64,000 nucleotides of DNA from Gammaproteobacteria bacterium (GTDB lineage Bacteria; Pseudomonadota; Gammaproteobacteria; Ga0077536). The position numbers were made by a program, and so were the translations under genes. Each line of letters begins with the position of its first letter. Position 1 is the first letter of the stretch. The DNA is taken from NCBI GenBank assembly GCA_024235015.1, contig JACKNG010000001.1, positions 186,001 to 250,000 on the forward strand, read 5' to 3'. Below are positions 1 to 8,220 of the stretch, in pieces. A model generated the notes under the pieces. The model saw only the letters and a list, made by a program, of their open reading frames with translations. It made no database searches and was not told the DNA's origin.

Positions 1-213
1 GGCTGGCAGCGCGATCGCGGTCGGGCGCCCCTCGCCCGCGGCAGCCACGCCCTGGTCGCGGGGTCGCTGGTGGTGGCGAGCCTGCTGCTCGGACAGGCCG
101 GCCTCGTCGCCCTGGTCGCGCGCGGTTACGGCGCGTTGTCCTGGGCCTTTCTCGTCGTCTTCACCGTGCCGCTGCTGAGCCGCGGCATCCTGCTCGTGCT
201 GAGGAAGACCTGA
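1..213 (+). CDS. C-terminal end of an integral membrane protein (5' truncated)
   Basis: The frame is open from base 1 and stops with TGA at 211-213, leaving 70 residues of a gene that begins outside the window. Two hydrophobic stretches (about residues 18-40 and 45-65) separated by a short Gly/Arg loop, and a basic Arg-Lys tail, indicate two transmembrane helices ending in the cytoplasm. The pattern reminds me of the end of YkvI-like permease proteins, but that is memory of a pattern and not a firm match. It is transcribed towards the RidA gene, 140 bases away. Confidence 0.6.
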   Translation, partial: GWQRDRGRAPLARGSHALVAGSLVVASLLLGQAGLVALVARGYGALSWAFLVVFTVPLLSRGILLVLRKT

Positions 214-353
214 GCACGTGCCCGCCGCGCCGCTGGCCCTGCGCGGCCGATCGCCGCGTGCCTGCGCCATGCGTCCCGGTCGACGCGCGGCGCGCCCCGG
301 GGCATGCTGGCGCCAGCCTTCACACCTTCACCAACCCGAGGAGAATCCAGACC

Positions 354-737
354 ATGCCTGCTGCAATCATCGGCGGCCAGCTGAGCCTGCCCGACGGCAC
401 CACCCTGCCCCTGTCCAAGGGCGTACGCGCCGGCGACTTCGTGTTCCTCTCCGGCCAGCTCGGCCTCGACGAGAACGGCCGCGTCGCCGAGGGTATCGAG
501 GCCCAGACGCGCCACTGCCTGCGCAACATCCGCGACGCCCTGGCCCTGGCCGGCCTCGACCTCGGCGCCGTGGTCAAGGCCACGGTGTGGCTGACCGAGG
601 TCGGCGACTTCGCCGCCTTCAACAAGGTCTACGCCGAGGCCTTCGCGAGCGCGCCGCCGGCACGCTCGACGGTGGTCTCGGGGCTGGTCCTGCCCGGTGC
701 GAAGATCGAGATCGAGGTCGTCGCCTACGCCGGCTGA
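354..737 (+). CDS. RidA/YjgF-family protein
   Basis: This 127-residue protein has the length and layout of the RidA (YjgF/YER057c/UK114) family, which hydrolyses reactive enamine/imine intermediates or, in diverged members, acts in degradative pathways. Visible family features are the FLSGQLG strand, the central helix before VVKATVWLTEV and the carboxy-terminal segment GAKIEIEVVAYA. The start at ATG 354 is chosen over an in-frame upstream start at 258 because a GAGGAG ribosome site sits about 12 bases before it and the upstream extension is Pro/Arg-rich and unlike the family. It converges on the phosphotriesterase-like gene. The exact substrate is unknown, and it could serve the neighbouring catabolic genes. 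Confidence 0.9.
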   Translation: MPAAIIGGQLSLPDGTTLPLSKGVRAGDFVFLSGQLGLDENGRVAEGIEAQTRHCLRNIRDALALAGLDLGAVVKATVWLTEVGDFAAFNKVYAEAFASAPPARSTVVSGLVLPGAKIEIEVVAYAG

Positions 738-744
738 GCCGGCC

Positions 745-1734
745 TCAACAGCAACCGCCGCCCAGGCCGCGGGCGAACAGCCGCTTGGGGTTGTCGATCA
801 GGATGGTGTCGATCTGTGCCTGGCTCAGGCCCGCGGCTTTCAGCTTCGGCACGATCTCGCGGAAGATGTGCGTCGAGCGCCATTTCGGCAGCATCTCGAG
901 CAGGCCCTCGAAGCTCTGCGCGAAAGGCAGCGGGCGCCCCAACCAGCACATGATCGAGTCGTGCGACATCATCACGCGCTCGAGGTGGCCGTTGTTGACC
1001 AGGTTGAGCACGCCCTCGATGCGCACGTCGTCGGGCTGGAACATCTCGATACCGAAGCGATCGAAGCCGACGTAGGCGCCGCGTTCGGCCAGCGCGCGCT
1101 GGTACCACTGGTCGGTGGTGCCGTCGGAATGGCCGACCAGCAGTTGGTCGACCGGCACGCCCTCGCCGGTGACGAGGTCGATCTGGTCGTGGCCGCAGGT
1201 CGCGCCCTCGGTGTGGGAGATGATCGGCGCACCGGTCGCCTTGGCCGCGCGCGCCGCGGCGGTGACCAGCTTCTGCTCGTACTCGCTGACCACGCGATGG
1301 CCGGTCGCGATCTTGATCGCCCCGGCATGGATGCCGGTGTCACCGATGCCGTCCTCGATCTCCTTGATGTAGATCTCGGTGATTTCTTCCAGCGGCACCT
1401 GCTTGAAGGTGAAGGTGTTGCCCTGGGCTTCGAAGTAGGCGCCGGTGGTGCACACGATGCGCATGCCGCTCTTCTGCGACAGCTCGGCGAGAAATTCGAC
1501 GTCGCGGCCGAGATCCATCGGGCAGGGATCGACGAAGGTGCCGAGGCCGTGGTCCTTCAGTTCCTGCATCTGGTCGAGCGCGCGGCTCATGGCATCGGCG
1601 CGCTTGAAGCGCGGCGCCTTGCCGTCCAGCTCCCAGCCCGGGTAGCCGACCATGACGTGTTCGTGGATGAGGGTGCAGCCGAGCTCCTCGGGGGTGGCGG
1701 TACCGGTGGTGGTATTGATGCGGGTCAGTGGCAT
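745..1734 (-). CDS. Phosphotriesterase-family metal hydrolase (lactonase-like)
   Basis: This 329-residue protein shows the binuclear-metal amidohydrolase set of the phosphotriesterase family: HEH at residues 24-26, a candidate carboxylated Lys at 141 (AIKIATG), His174 (ISHT), His202 (VGHSDG) and Asp259 (MSHDS). Family members hydrolyse organophosphate triesters, lactones or acyl-homoserine lactones. An ATG at 1734 follows a clear GGAGG site. It is the last gene of a minus-strand run with an SDR and a flavin monooxygenase upstream (gaps under 100 bases), so a lactone or ester made by the monooxygenase is a reasonable substrate. That assignment is inferred. The protein ends in a Gly-rich Cys-Cys tail. 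Confidence 0.87.
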   Translation of the reverse strand: MPLTRINTTTGTATPEELGCTLIHEHVMVGYPGWELDGKAPRFKRADAMSRALDQMQELKDHGLGTFVDPCPMDLGRDVEFLAELSQKSGMRIVCTTGAYFEAQGNTFTFKQVPLEEITEIYIKEIEDGIGDTGIHAGAIKIATGHRVVSEYEQKLVTAAARAAKATGAPIISHTEGATCGHDQIDLVTGEGVPVDQLLVGHSDGTTDQWYQRALAERGAYVGFDRFGIEMFQPDDVRIEGVLNLVNNGHLERVMMSHDSIMCWLGRPLPFAQSFEGLLEMLPKWRSTHIFREIVPKLKAAGLSQAQIDTILIDNPKRLFARGLGGGCC

Positions 1735-1828
1735 ACGTGCCTCCAGTTGGTCGAGACCTCGATGCTAACGGGCACGGTCTCGGTCGGGTGGTCGGACTAA
1801 GCCGAAATCAAGCGCGCGCGCCGCCGGC

Positions 1829-2599
1829 TCAGATCGCCGTCAGGCCGCCGTCGACCGGGATCACGGCACCGGTCATGAAGGAGGCCTCGTCGGAGGCCAG
1901 GAACACTACCACGTTGACGATCTCCTCCGGGCGCGCGAGGCGCTTGAGCAGGTGCATGTCGGCCATCGCGCCGAACGCGGCCGCGCGCTCGGCCTCGCTG
2001 ACCTCGCCGACGTAGCGGCGCGGCATGGGGGTGTCGACCACCCCGGGGCAGATGGCGTTGACGCGGATGTTGTGCGGTGCCAGGTCGGTGGCCATGGAAC
2101 GGGCGAGCTGGGCCAGGCCGCCTTTCGAGGCGCCGTAGGCGGCCATGGTCGGAAAGCCGACGATGCCGCCGACCGAGGAATTGTGGATGATGACCCCGCC
2201 TCCATTGGCGGCCATCGCCCGCGCCGCGTGCAGGCTGAGGGCGAAGGGTGCGCGCAGGTTGGTGGCGATCAGGGCATCGAATTCGTCCAGGCTGGTATCG
2301 AGAAAGGGCTTGCCCAGCATCAGGCCGTGGTTGGTGTAGAGCACGTCGAGACGGCCGAAGCGCTCCACCGCCACGGCGACCAGCTCCCCGGCGAGGTCCT
2401 CCGAGCAGATGTCGCCGCCGCGGTAGACCAGCCTTTCGGGTGCCTGCGCCAGGCGCGCGGCGACTTCGCCGTCGGCCGCGGCGGCGCGGTCGGAGGCGAC
2501 CACGTACGCGCCCTCGTCGAGAAAGCGCGCGACGGCGATCTGCCCCTGGCCGCCGAGCGCACCGGTGATGATGATGACCTTGTCCTGCAGGCGTCCCAT
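1829..2599 (-). CDS. Short-chain dehydrogenase/reductase (SDR)
   Basis: The 256-residue product is a classical SDR: cofactor loop TGALGGQG near residue 11, a catalytic serine region (NSSVGG), the YGASKGG active-site Tyr/Lys pair and the carboxy-terminal PVDGG segment. Such enzymes interconvert alcohols and ketones with NAD(P)H. The start at 2599 is preferred to one 24 codons upstream because the protein then begins MGRLQDKV, directly before the first strand, and a GGGGAGAGGAC site precedes it. It lies between the flavin monooxygenase and the phosphotriesterase-like gene, probably in one transcript. The substrate cannot be read from the sequence. Confidence 0.9.
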   Translation of the reverse strand: MGRLQDKVIIITGALGGQGQIAVARFLDEGAYVVASDRAAAADGEVAARLAQAPERLVYRGGDICSEDLAGELVAVAVERFGRLDVLYTNHGLMLGKPFLDTSLDEFDALIATNLRAPFALSLHAARAMAANGGGVIIHNSSVGGIVGFPTMAAYGASKGGLAQLARSMATDLAPHNIRVNAICPGVVDTPMPRRYVGEVSEAERAAAFGAMADMHLLKRLARPEEIVNVVVFLASDEASFMTGAVIPVDGGLTAI

Positions 2600-2680
2600 G
2601 TCCTCTCCCCCATGGCGGCAAACTGGAAATGCCGGGCGATCCCCGCGGGCCGCGCGCCGCGAGACCGGCACCGGGCGAGC

Positions 2681-3814
2681 CTAGGCGCGCAAGCCGGCCT
2701 CGCGCAACAGCGGCATGACGCGATCGGCGAAGTACTCGAGCTCGGGCAGGTAGTCGAGCCACGACAGGATGAAACCGTCGATGCCCATGGCGTGCACCGC
2801 CTGCATCTGCTCGACCACCTGCTCCGGGGTGCCGACCAGGGGATATCCACCCCAGCCGGCGATGAAGCGCTCGCCGAGGTTGCGCACGGTGTCCTTGTCG
2901 CCGAACGAACTCGACTCGATGCCGAGCAGGTTCATGATGTTCTCGGTCGCGGCCCAGTCGCCGTGGCGCACGATGTTGTCGTACAGCTCGCGCGCTTCGC
3001 GCTCGGTGTCGCGGCAGCACACCAGGCCGTAGCTCATCACCCCGCATTCGCGGCCATGGGCGGCGGCGCGACGCTTGACGTCGTCGATCTTGAACTGCGC
3101 CTCGTCTTCGGTGGTGATGGTGATGAAGTTGAAATCGACGTGGCGGGCGGAGAACTCGCGGCCGGCGTCGGAGCTGCCGGCATTGACCAGCACCGGGAAG
3201 GGCTGCTGCAGCGGTTTGGGATTCAGGTAGCCGCCCTTGACGGTGTAGTAGTCGCCGGCGAAATCGAAATCCTGCTCGGTCCAGGCGCGCTTGATCACCG
3301 TCAGCCATTCGTCGGCCATGCGGTAGCGCTCGTCGTGGTCGAGCTGGGCGGCGCCGAACATCTCGATCTCGGGGCGGAACCAGCCGCACACGATGTTGAG
3401 GCCGAAACGGCCGCCGGAGATGTTGTCGATGGTGGCGGCCTGCTTGGCCGCGAACAGGGGGTGCACGGTCGGTACGTGCGAGGTTGCGAACACCATGATG
3501 TTCTCGGTGTTGCAGGCCATCGCCGTGGCCCAGGTATAGACCTCGAGGTTGTTGGCGTTGAACTCCGTGGTGCCGCCGAAATGCTTCCAGCGCCCCACCG
3601 GCACCAGCAGTTCGAAACCGACCCGGTCGGCCAGGCGGCTCAGCGCGACGTTGTGGGCATAGGTCGGCTCGAAGCTGGTCTCGGCATGGGTGATGGTGCA
3701 GCCGTTGGAGCAATTCTGGCCGAAGATGCCGAGCTTGAGCTTGTTGTCGTTGAACAGCGGGACGTGGCGGTGGCGCCACGCGCGGATGTCGTCGGCGTGG
3801 GTGATGGTGTTCAA
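2681..3814 (-). CDS. LLM-class (luciferase-like) flavin-dependent monooxygenase
   Basis: The 377-residue protein has the bacterial luciferase-like TIM-barrel pattern: KLGIFGQNCSNG near the start, then SGGRFGLNIVCGW, the signature around the FMN phosphate site. Relatives include RutA, alkanesulfonate and dimethylsulfone monooxygenases and type II Baeyer-Villiger enzymes, which use reduced flavin from a separate reductase; a flavin reductase gene lies at 24401. The initiation codon appears to be TTG (3812-3814) behind a GGGGAG site, because the nearby ATG runs straight into a stop. It heads the minus-strand block. Oxidation of a ketone to an ester or lactone is plausible and fits the adjacent hydrolase, but is inferred. 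Confidence 0.9.
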   Translation of the reverse strand: MNTITHADDIRAWRHRHVPLFNDNKLKLGIFGQNCSNGCTITHAETSFEPTYAHNVALSRLADRVGFELLVPVGRWKHFGGTTEFNANNLEVYTWATAMACNTENIMVFATSHVPTVHPLFAAKQAATIDNISGGRFGLNIVCGWFRPEIEMFGAAQLDHDERYRMADEWLTVIKRAWTEQDFDFAGDYYTVKGGYLNPKPLQQPFPVLVNAGSSDAGREFSARHVDFNFITITTEDEAQFKIDDVKRRAAAHGRECGVMSYGLVCCRDTEREARELYDNIVRHGDWAATENIMNLLGIESSSFGDKDTVRNLGERFIAGWGGYPLVGTPEQVVEQMQAVHAMGIDGFILSWLDYLPELEYFADRVMPLLREAGLRA

Positions 3815-3864
3815 TGCATGGTCTCCCCTGGGCGCGCCGCCCGTCCCCGCGGACGGCCGCGCGA

Positions 3865-3878
3865 CGCAGTATACTGCG
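3865..3878. promoter_or_regulatory. Palindromic, possibly bidirectional -10 region
   Basis: CGCAGTATACTGCG is a perfect 14-base palindrome in the short gap between the divergent monooxygenase and gamma-glutamylcyclotransferase genes. Its core gives TATACT on both strands, so one element could serve as -10 box in both directions or be an operator. No convincing -35 box was found, so this is tentative. Confidence 0.35.
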
Positions 3879-3903
3879 CGCCCGGCCCGTCCGACTCGCC
3901 ACG

Positions 3904-4401
3904 ATGGAGCGCCTGCCCTACCTCGCCTACGGTTCCAACCTGCTGTCCGCGCGCCTCGCCGCCCGGGTTGGCGCGGTCGAGGTCATCGCGCGCGCCACCC
4001 TGCCTGGCTACACGCTCCGCTTCAACAAGCGCGGGCGCGACGGTTCGGGCAAGTGCACGCTGGTGGCGCAGGCCGGGGCGACGGCCTACGGCGTGGTCTA
4101 TGCCCTGCCCATCGCGGCGCGCGGCGAACTCGACCGCATCGAGGGCCTCGGGCGAGGGTATGAAGCGACCCACGTCAAGGTTCCCACGGTCGGGGAATGC
4201 TATGTCTACCTGGCCCAGGACGGCTGGACCGACGACGCCCTGGCGCCGTACGACTGGTATCGCGATCTGGTCGTCGCCGGCGCCCGCGAGCACGGCCTCC
4301 CGGCGGCTTACGTCGCGGCGATCGCGGCAGTTGCAGCGCGGCCGGACCCGGACGCGGCTCGCGCAGCCGACCATCGCGCCCTGATCGCGGGCCCGCGGTG
4401 A
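3904..4401 (+). CDS. Gamma-glutamylcyclotransferase-like (GGCT) family protein
   Basis: This 165-residue protein begins MERLPYLAYGSNL; the YGSNL loop is the substrate-binding signature of the GGCT/AIG2 fold, and a candidate catalytic Glu lies in LDRIEG about 80 residues in. The family cyclises gamma-glutamyl groups to 5-oxoproline, although many bacterial members have unproven substrates. The ATG at 3904 is used because the upstream extension is Arg-rich and overlaps the intergenic palindrome. It diverges from the flavin monooxygenase and precedes the LysR gene. A role in the catabolic cluster is not evident. Confidence 0.85.
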   Translation: MERLPYLAYGSNLLSARLAARVGAVEVIARATLPGYTLRFNKRGRDGSGKCTLVAQAGATAYGVVYALPIAARGELDRIEGLGRGYEATHVKVPTVGECYVYLAQDGWTDDALAPYDWYRDLVVAGAREHGLPAAYVAAIAAVAARPDPDAARAADHRALIAGPR

Positions 4402-4562
4402 GTGCGGCGGTGCCCGGCACGGCCGGGCGCCGTTCAACCTGACGAGACAGACGAAGATGCCGATGCCGATAGCGCTGTGGAAGGCTGCGCCCGGGGGGCG
4501 CCCGAGCCGCCTGGCCGACCATTCCTGCCCGCGTCGCGCGGCGGCCTGACGGAGCGCCCGCA

Positions 4563-5483
4563 GTGGAACTACGCAACCTGAGGTACTTCATCGAGATCGT
4601 CGAACGTGGCTCGATGAAGCGCGCGGCGGAATCGCTGTTCGTCGCACAGCCCGCGCTGTCGCAGCAAATGGCCAAGCTCGAGGACGAACTCGGCGTCAAG
4701 CTGCTCACGCGCTCGGTGCGTGGCGTGCAGCCGACCGAGGCCGGGCGCGAGCTGCTGCAGCGCGCCAAGGTCATCCTCGAACAGGTCGAAGAGACCACCC
4801 AGGTCATCCGCCGCGGCGCCAACGTGCCCCAGGGCAGCGTCGTGCTCGGCATGCCGTCGTCGATCTCGGCCGTGCTCAGCGTGCCGCTGATCGTGCGCAT
4901 GCAGGAAGCGCTGCCCAACGTTTCGCTGCGCGTGGTCGAAGGTACCAGCGGCTACGTGCTCGACTGGTTGCGCGCCGGCCAGCTCGAGGTGTGCATCCTG
5001 CACGGCGTCCAGCGCGATGCCGGCGTGCACGCCGAGCCACTGTTCAACGAAGAGCTCTACCTCATCACCAGCAGTTCGGAGCGCCGCCGCCGCAGCGTGC
5101 GCTTCGCCGAGCTCGCGCGCATGCCGCTGATCCTGCCTGGACGCCACCACGGCCTGCGCGACATGCTCGACCGCATCGCCCAGGAACATGACGTGGTGCT
5201 CGCACCGCGGGTCGAGATTGATGCTTTTACCCAGATGAAATCACTGGCGCGGCTCGGCGTCGGTGCGACCATCCTCTCCTATGCCGCCGTTGCCGAGGAA
5301 GTCGCCCGCGGCGAGTTGCGTGCGACCCCCATCGTCAGCCCGCGGGTCGAGCGCCGCATGTACCTCGCCCAGACGCGTGGACGGCCGACCTCGAACGCGG
5401 TGCGCGCCACCATCGAGCTGCTGCGCACCTGCGTGCAGGAAATGCACGGCGAATTCTGGGACGTCGCGACCGCCGGCGAGTGA
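4563..5483 (+). CDS. LysR-family transcriptional regulator
   Basis: The 306-residue protein has the LysR layout: an amino-terminal winged helix (residues about 1-60; LRYFIEIVERGSMKRAAESL followed by a QPALSQQ recognition helix) and a two-lobe effector domain after residue 90. Initiation is at GTG 4563. The effector domain resembles the Nac/Cbl-like branch in general shape only. The gene is followed by an AT-rich gap with a LysR-like dyad and then by the large plus-strand catabolic operon, so it is the obvious candidate regulator of that operon. It probably responds to a pathway substrate or CoA intermediate; the inducer is unknown. Confidence 0.94.
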   Translation: MELRNLRYFIEIVERGSMKRAAESLFVAQPALSQQMAKLEDELGVKLLTRSVRGVQPTEAGRELLQRAKVILEQVEETTQVIRRGANVPQGSVVLGMPSSISAVLSVPLIVRMQEALPNVSLRVVEGTSGYVLDWLRAGQLEVCILHGVQRDAGVHAEPLFNEELYLITSSSERRRRSVRFAELARMPLILPGRHHGLRDMLDRIAQEHDVVLAPRVEIDAFTQMKSLARLGVGATILSYAAVAEEVARGELRATPIVSPRVERRMYLAQTRGRPTSNAVRATIELLRTCVQEMHGEFWDVATAGE

Positions 5484-5522
5484 AACCCGGGATATAAGAA
5501 AAACCTATAGAAGGTATACGTC

Positions 5523-5558
5523 GGATATTGTTTACATATCCCTGCACGACTCTATAAG
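5523..5558 (+). promoter_or_regulatory. Putative operon promoter with LysR-type dyad
   Basis: In an AT-rich island after the LysR gene, GGATATTGTTTACATATCC (5523-5541) is an inverted repeat with 6-base arms and a 7-base spacer, containing the ATAT-N7-ATAT form of a LysR T-N11-A box. It overlaps a possible -35 (TTGTTT, 5528-5533), and a -10 (CTATAA, 5552-5557) follows 18 bases later. The position, about 120 bases before the first operon gene, fits LysR control. Binding by the adjacent regulator is inferred. Confidence 0.45.
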
Positions 5559-5679
5559 CTCACCCTTCCCATCGCCGCTGCGCCCGCAGATGCCCTCTGC
5601 ACGGTGCCTGTTCCGCAGGCCGGCCGCGCGGCGAATCCGCCCGTTCGCGGGCAGCCTTCGAACCCAAGGGAGGTCACCC

Positions 5680-6057
5680 ATGTTCGACATGTCCTGGATG
5701 AAGAAATGGCAGGGCGCGGTGAACAAGAACGGTCCCATGAGCTGGATCGGCAAGCACTTCACCGCCAGCCTGCTGTTCGGTTTCGGCGACAAGCAGTACG
5801 TCGTTTCCTTCGAGCGCGGCAAGCTGGCCGAGTTCTCCGACGAACTCGGCCCTGAAACCTGTTACCAGCTCGCGATCCGCGGGCCGGCCGAGAGCTGGAA
5901 GAAATTCTGCGAACCGGTGCCGCCGCCGATGTACAACGACCTGTGGGCGATGGCCCACCCCCTGCACGGTCGGGTCACCCTCGAGGGCGACCAGATGGTC
6001 CTGTGGCAGAACATGCGCGCGCTAATGTGGGCGCTCGATCGCATGCGCGAGATCTGA
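5680..6057 (+). CDS. Small conserved-looking protein of unknown function, first gene of the catabolic operon
   Basis: I do not recognise this 125-residue protein with certainty. It starts at ATG 5680 behind an AAGGGAGG site and ends 19 bases before the hydrolase gene, so it is surely translated in the operon. It is Trp/Met-rich and soluble-looking, with a basic start, a central mixed strand region (YVVSFERGKLAEF) and a carboxy-terminal helix (LWQNMRALMWALDRMREI). The strand-helix order is compatible with an SCP2-like lipid-binding fold, which would suit a pathway for hydrophobic acyl-CoA compounds, but this is only a hypothesis. It has no signal peptide or membrane segment. Confidence 0.78.
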   Translation: MFDMSWMKKWQGAVNKNGPMSWIGKHFTASLLFGFGDKQYVVSFERGKLAEFSDELGPETCYQLAIRGPAESWKKFCEPVPPPMYNDLWAMAHPLHGRVTLEGDQMVLWQNMRALMWALDRMREI

Positions 6058-6076
6058 GCGCGAGAGGAGAACGCAC

Positions 6077-6925
6077 GTGGCAAACATCGAACCGATTACC
6101 GGCCGTTACATCTGGGTTCCCTACGAGGGCACCGAGTACCGCATCTTCTTCGAGGAAGCCGGCGACGGCATTCCCATGGTCTGCCTGCACACCGCCGGCA
6201 CCGACTCGCGCGAGTGGCGTCACCAGTTGTGCGACCCCGCCATCAACAAGAACTTCCGCGTCATCGCCCTCGACCTGCCGCGTCACGGCAAGTCGATTCC
6301 GCCCTACGAGTGGTACCAGGAAGACGAGGAGTACAAGCTCACCGCCAAGTTCTATGCCGGCATCCTGATGGCCTTCTGCAAGGAACTCGGCCTCGACAAG
6401 CCCGTCATCATGGGCAGCTCGATGGGCGGCAACATCTGCCTGCACCTGGCCAAGCACCATGCCAAGGACGTCAGCGCGCTGATCGCCATCGAGGCCTGCG
6501 AGCATTCGCCGGGCTGGCATCTCGACTGGCTGCGTCATTCGCACATCCATGGTGGCGAGACCTGCGCGCAGTCGGTGTTCGGCCTGATGGCGCCGCAGAG
6601 CCCCGACAAGTACCGCTGGGAGACCTGGTGGTATTACTCCCAGGGCGGCCCGGGCGTGTTCAAGGGCGATCTCTACTTCTACAGTGTCGACCACGACTTC
6701 CGCGGCGAGACCGAGAAGCTGGCTGGCGACGTGCCGATCTACTACATGACCGGCGTCTACGACTTCGCCTGTACCCCGGAGATGACCGAAGAGACGGCCA
6801 AGAAGACCAAGAACTCGGAGTGCATCATCATGGAGGAAATCGGGCATTTCCCCATGAGCGAGAATCCCGACGTCTTCAACCGTTACCTCTACCCGGTGCT
6901 CGACAAGATCCTCGCCCAGAAGTGA
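6077..6925 (+). CDS. Alpha/beta-hydrolase
   Basis: The 282-residue protein is an alpha/beta-hydrolase: oxyanion region MVCLHTAGTDS near residue 38, nucleophile elbow GSSMGG with Ser115, a probable acid Asp in GVYDF and a catalytic His in IGHFPMSEN. It starts with GTG 6077 after GAGAGGAGA. Members cleave esters, thioesters or C-C bonds (meta-cleavage type). Being second in the operon and ahead of an acyl-CoA dehydrogenase, it may release an acid or open a ring in the pathway; the substrate is unknown. There is no signal peptide, so it acts in the cytoplasm. Confidence 0.9.
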   Translation: MANIEPITGRYIWVPYEGTEYRIFFEEAGDGIPMVCLHTAGTDSREWRHQLCDPAINKNFRVIALDLPRHGKSIPPYEWYQEDEEYKLTAKFYAGILMAFCKELGLDKPVIMGSSMGGNICLHLAKHHAKDVSALIAIEACEHSPGWHLDWLRHSHIHGGETCAQSVFGLMAPQSPDKYRWETWWYYSQGGPGVFKGDLYFYSVDHDFRGETEKLAGDVPIYYMTGVYDFACTPEMTEETAKKTKNSECIIMEEIGHFPMSENPDVFNRYLYPVLDKILAQK

Positions 6926-6962
6926 TCCGTCGAAACGCCCGTCCCAGACGACGGGCCCCACG

Positions 6963-6986
6963 CCACCCCGCCGCCCGGCGGGGTGG
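6963..6986 (+). other. Intercistronic stem-loop
   Basis: CCACCCCGCC and GGCGGGGTGG form a perfect 10-base-pair stem with a GCCC loop in the 112-base gap between the hydrolase and the acyl-CoA dehydrogenase. No T-run follows, so it is less likely a terminator than an RNA-stability or processing element. Confidence 0.5.
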
Positions 6987-7037
6987 TCGTTACTGGGACC
7001 GATTACGATTCCGCAGCAAACGAAGAAGGGCCGAGCG

Positions 7038-8204
7038 ATGAGCGTAGAACACGAGGAAACCGTCACCCAGATCCGTGACACCGTGCGCAAGGTGTGCGAA
7101 GAGTTTTCCGGCGAGTACTGGCGCGCGAAGGACCGCGAGCGCCAGTACCCCACCGAGTTCGTCGACAAGCTGACCGAGCTCGGTCTGCTCGCCGCGCTCA
7201 TCCCCGAGGAGTACGGTGGCAGCGGCATGCCGATCTCGATCGGCTCGGCCATCCTCACCGCGATCCACGAGTTCGGCGGCAACGCCGGCGCCTGCCATGC
7301 CCAGATGTACACCATGGGCACGGTCCTGCGCCACGGCAGCGAGGAGCAGAAGCAGCAGTACCTGCCCGGCATCGCCGCCGGCGAGCTCCGTCTGCAGGCC
7401 TTCGGCGTGACCGAACCGACCGCCGGCACCGACACCCTGAGCATTTCGACCATGGCGGTGCGCAAAGGCGACCAGTACATCGTCAACGGCCAGAAGGTGT
7501 GGACCTCGCGTGCCCTGCAGTCCGATCTCATGGTGCTGCTCGCCCGCACCACGCCGAAGGACGAGGTCAAGAAGCGCTCCGACGGTCTCTCGGTCTTCCT
7601 CGTCGACATGCGCGAGGCGAAGAAGAACGGCATGACCATCAATCCCATCCGCACGATGATCAACCACTCGACTACCGAGATCTTCTTCGACAACGTGCCG
7701 ATCCCGGCCTCGAGTCTCATCGGCGAGGAAGGCAAGGGTTTCCGTTACATCCTCTCCGGCATGAACGCCGAGCGCATCCTGATCGCTTCCGAGTCGCTCG
7801 GCGACGGGCGTTACTTCCTCAAGAAGGCATCCGACTACGCCCGTGAGCGCGTCGTGTTCGGGCGCCCCATCGGGCAGAACCAGGGCATCCAGTTCCCCAT
7901 CGCACGCGCCTTCGCCAACGTCGAGGCGGCTGAGGCGATCCTGGAGAAGGCCTGCCGCTACTACGAGAGCGACGATCCGCGCACCGGCACCTACGCCAAC
8001 ATGGCCAAGATGCTGACCTCGGAAGCGGCCTGGGAAGCCGGTGACGTGTGCATGCAGACCCACGGCGGTTTCGCCGTGGCCGAGGAATACGACATCGAGC
8101 GCAAGTGGCGCGAGGCGCGCCTGTACCGCATCGCGCCGATTTCGACCAACCTCATCCTGTCCTACTTCGCCGAACACGTGCTGGAGTTGCCGCGCTCGTA
8201 TTGA
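7038..8204 (+). CDS. Acyl-CoA dehydrogenase
   Basis: This 388-residue protein has the full acyl-CoA dehydrogenase architecture: an alpha-helical amino-terminal domain with LIPEEYGGSGMP, a middle beta domain (FGVTEPTAGTDT and the VNGQKVWTS strand) and a carboxy-terminal helical FAD domain with RVVFGRPIGQNQGIQFP and MQTHGGFAVAEEYDIER. It oxidises an acyl-CoA to the 2,3-enoyl-CoA, passing electrons to ETF. It lies 16 bases before the aldehyde dehydrogenase gene. With the CoA-transferase and MaoC hydratase downstream it supplies the first beta-oxidation step of the operon. Chain or ring specificity cannot be judged by eye. Confidence 0.96.
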   Translation: MSVEHEETVTQIRDTVRKVCEEFSGEYWRAKDRERQYPTEFVDKLTELGLLAALIPEEYGGSGMPISIGSAILTAIHEFGGNAGACHAQMYTMGTVLRHGSEEQKQQYLPGIAAGELRLQAFGVTEPTAGTDTLSISTMAVRKGDQYIVNGQKVWTSRALQSDLMVLLARTTPKDEVKKRSDGLSVFLVDMREAKKNGMTINPIRTMINHSTTEIFFDNVPIPASSLIGEEGKGFRYILSGMNAERILIASESLGDGRYFLKKASDYARERVVFGRPIGQNQGIQFPIARAFANVEAAEAILEKACRYYESDDPRTGTYANMAKMLTSEAAWEAGDVCMQTHGGFAVAEEYDIERKWREARLYRIAPISTNLILSYFAEHVLELPRSY

Positions 8205-8220
8205 TCCCCGGAGCCTCGCG

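Noticed and set aside
258..353. Upstream start for the RidA gene
   Set aside because: The extra 32 codons are Pro/Arg/Ala-rich with no ribosome site, whereas ATG 354 follows GAGGAG and fits the family start.
1952..4384. Long plus-strand open frame (810 codons) opposite the SDR and monooxygenase genes
   Set aside because: It runs antisense to clear enzyme genes and its product is His/Gly/Val-rich without any family pattern. GC-rich codon bias produces such shadow frames across the window.
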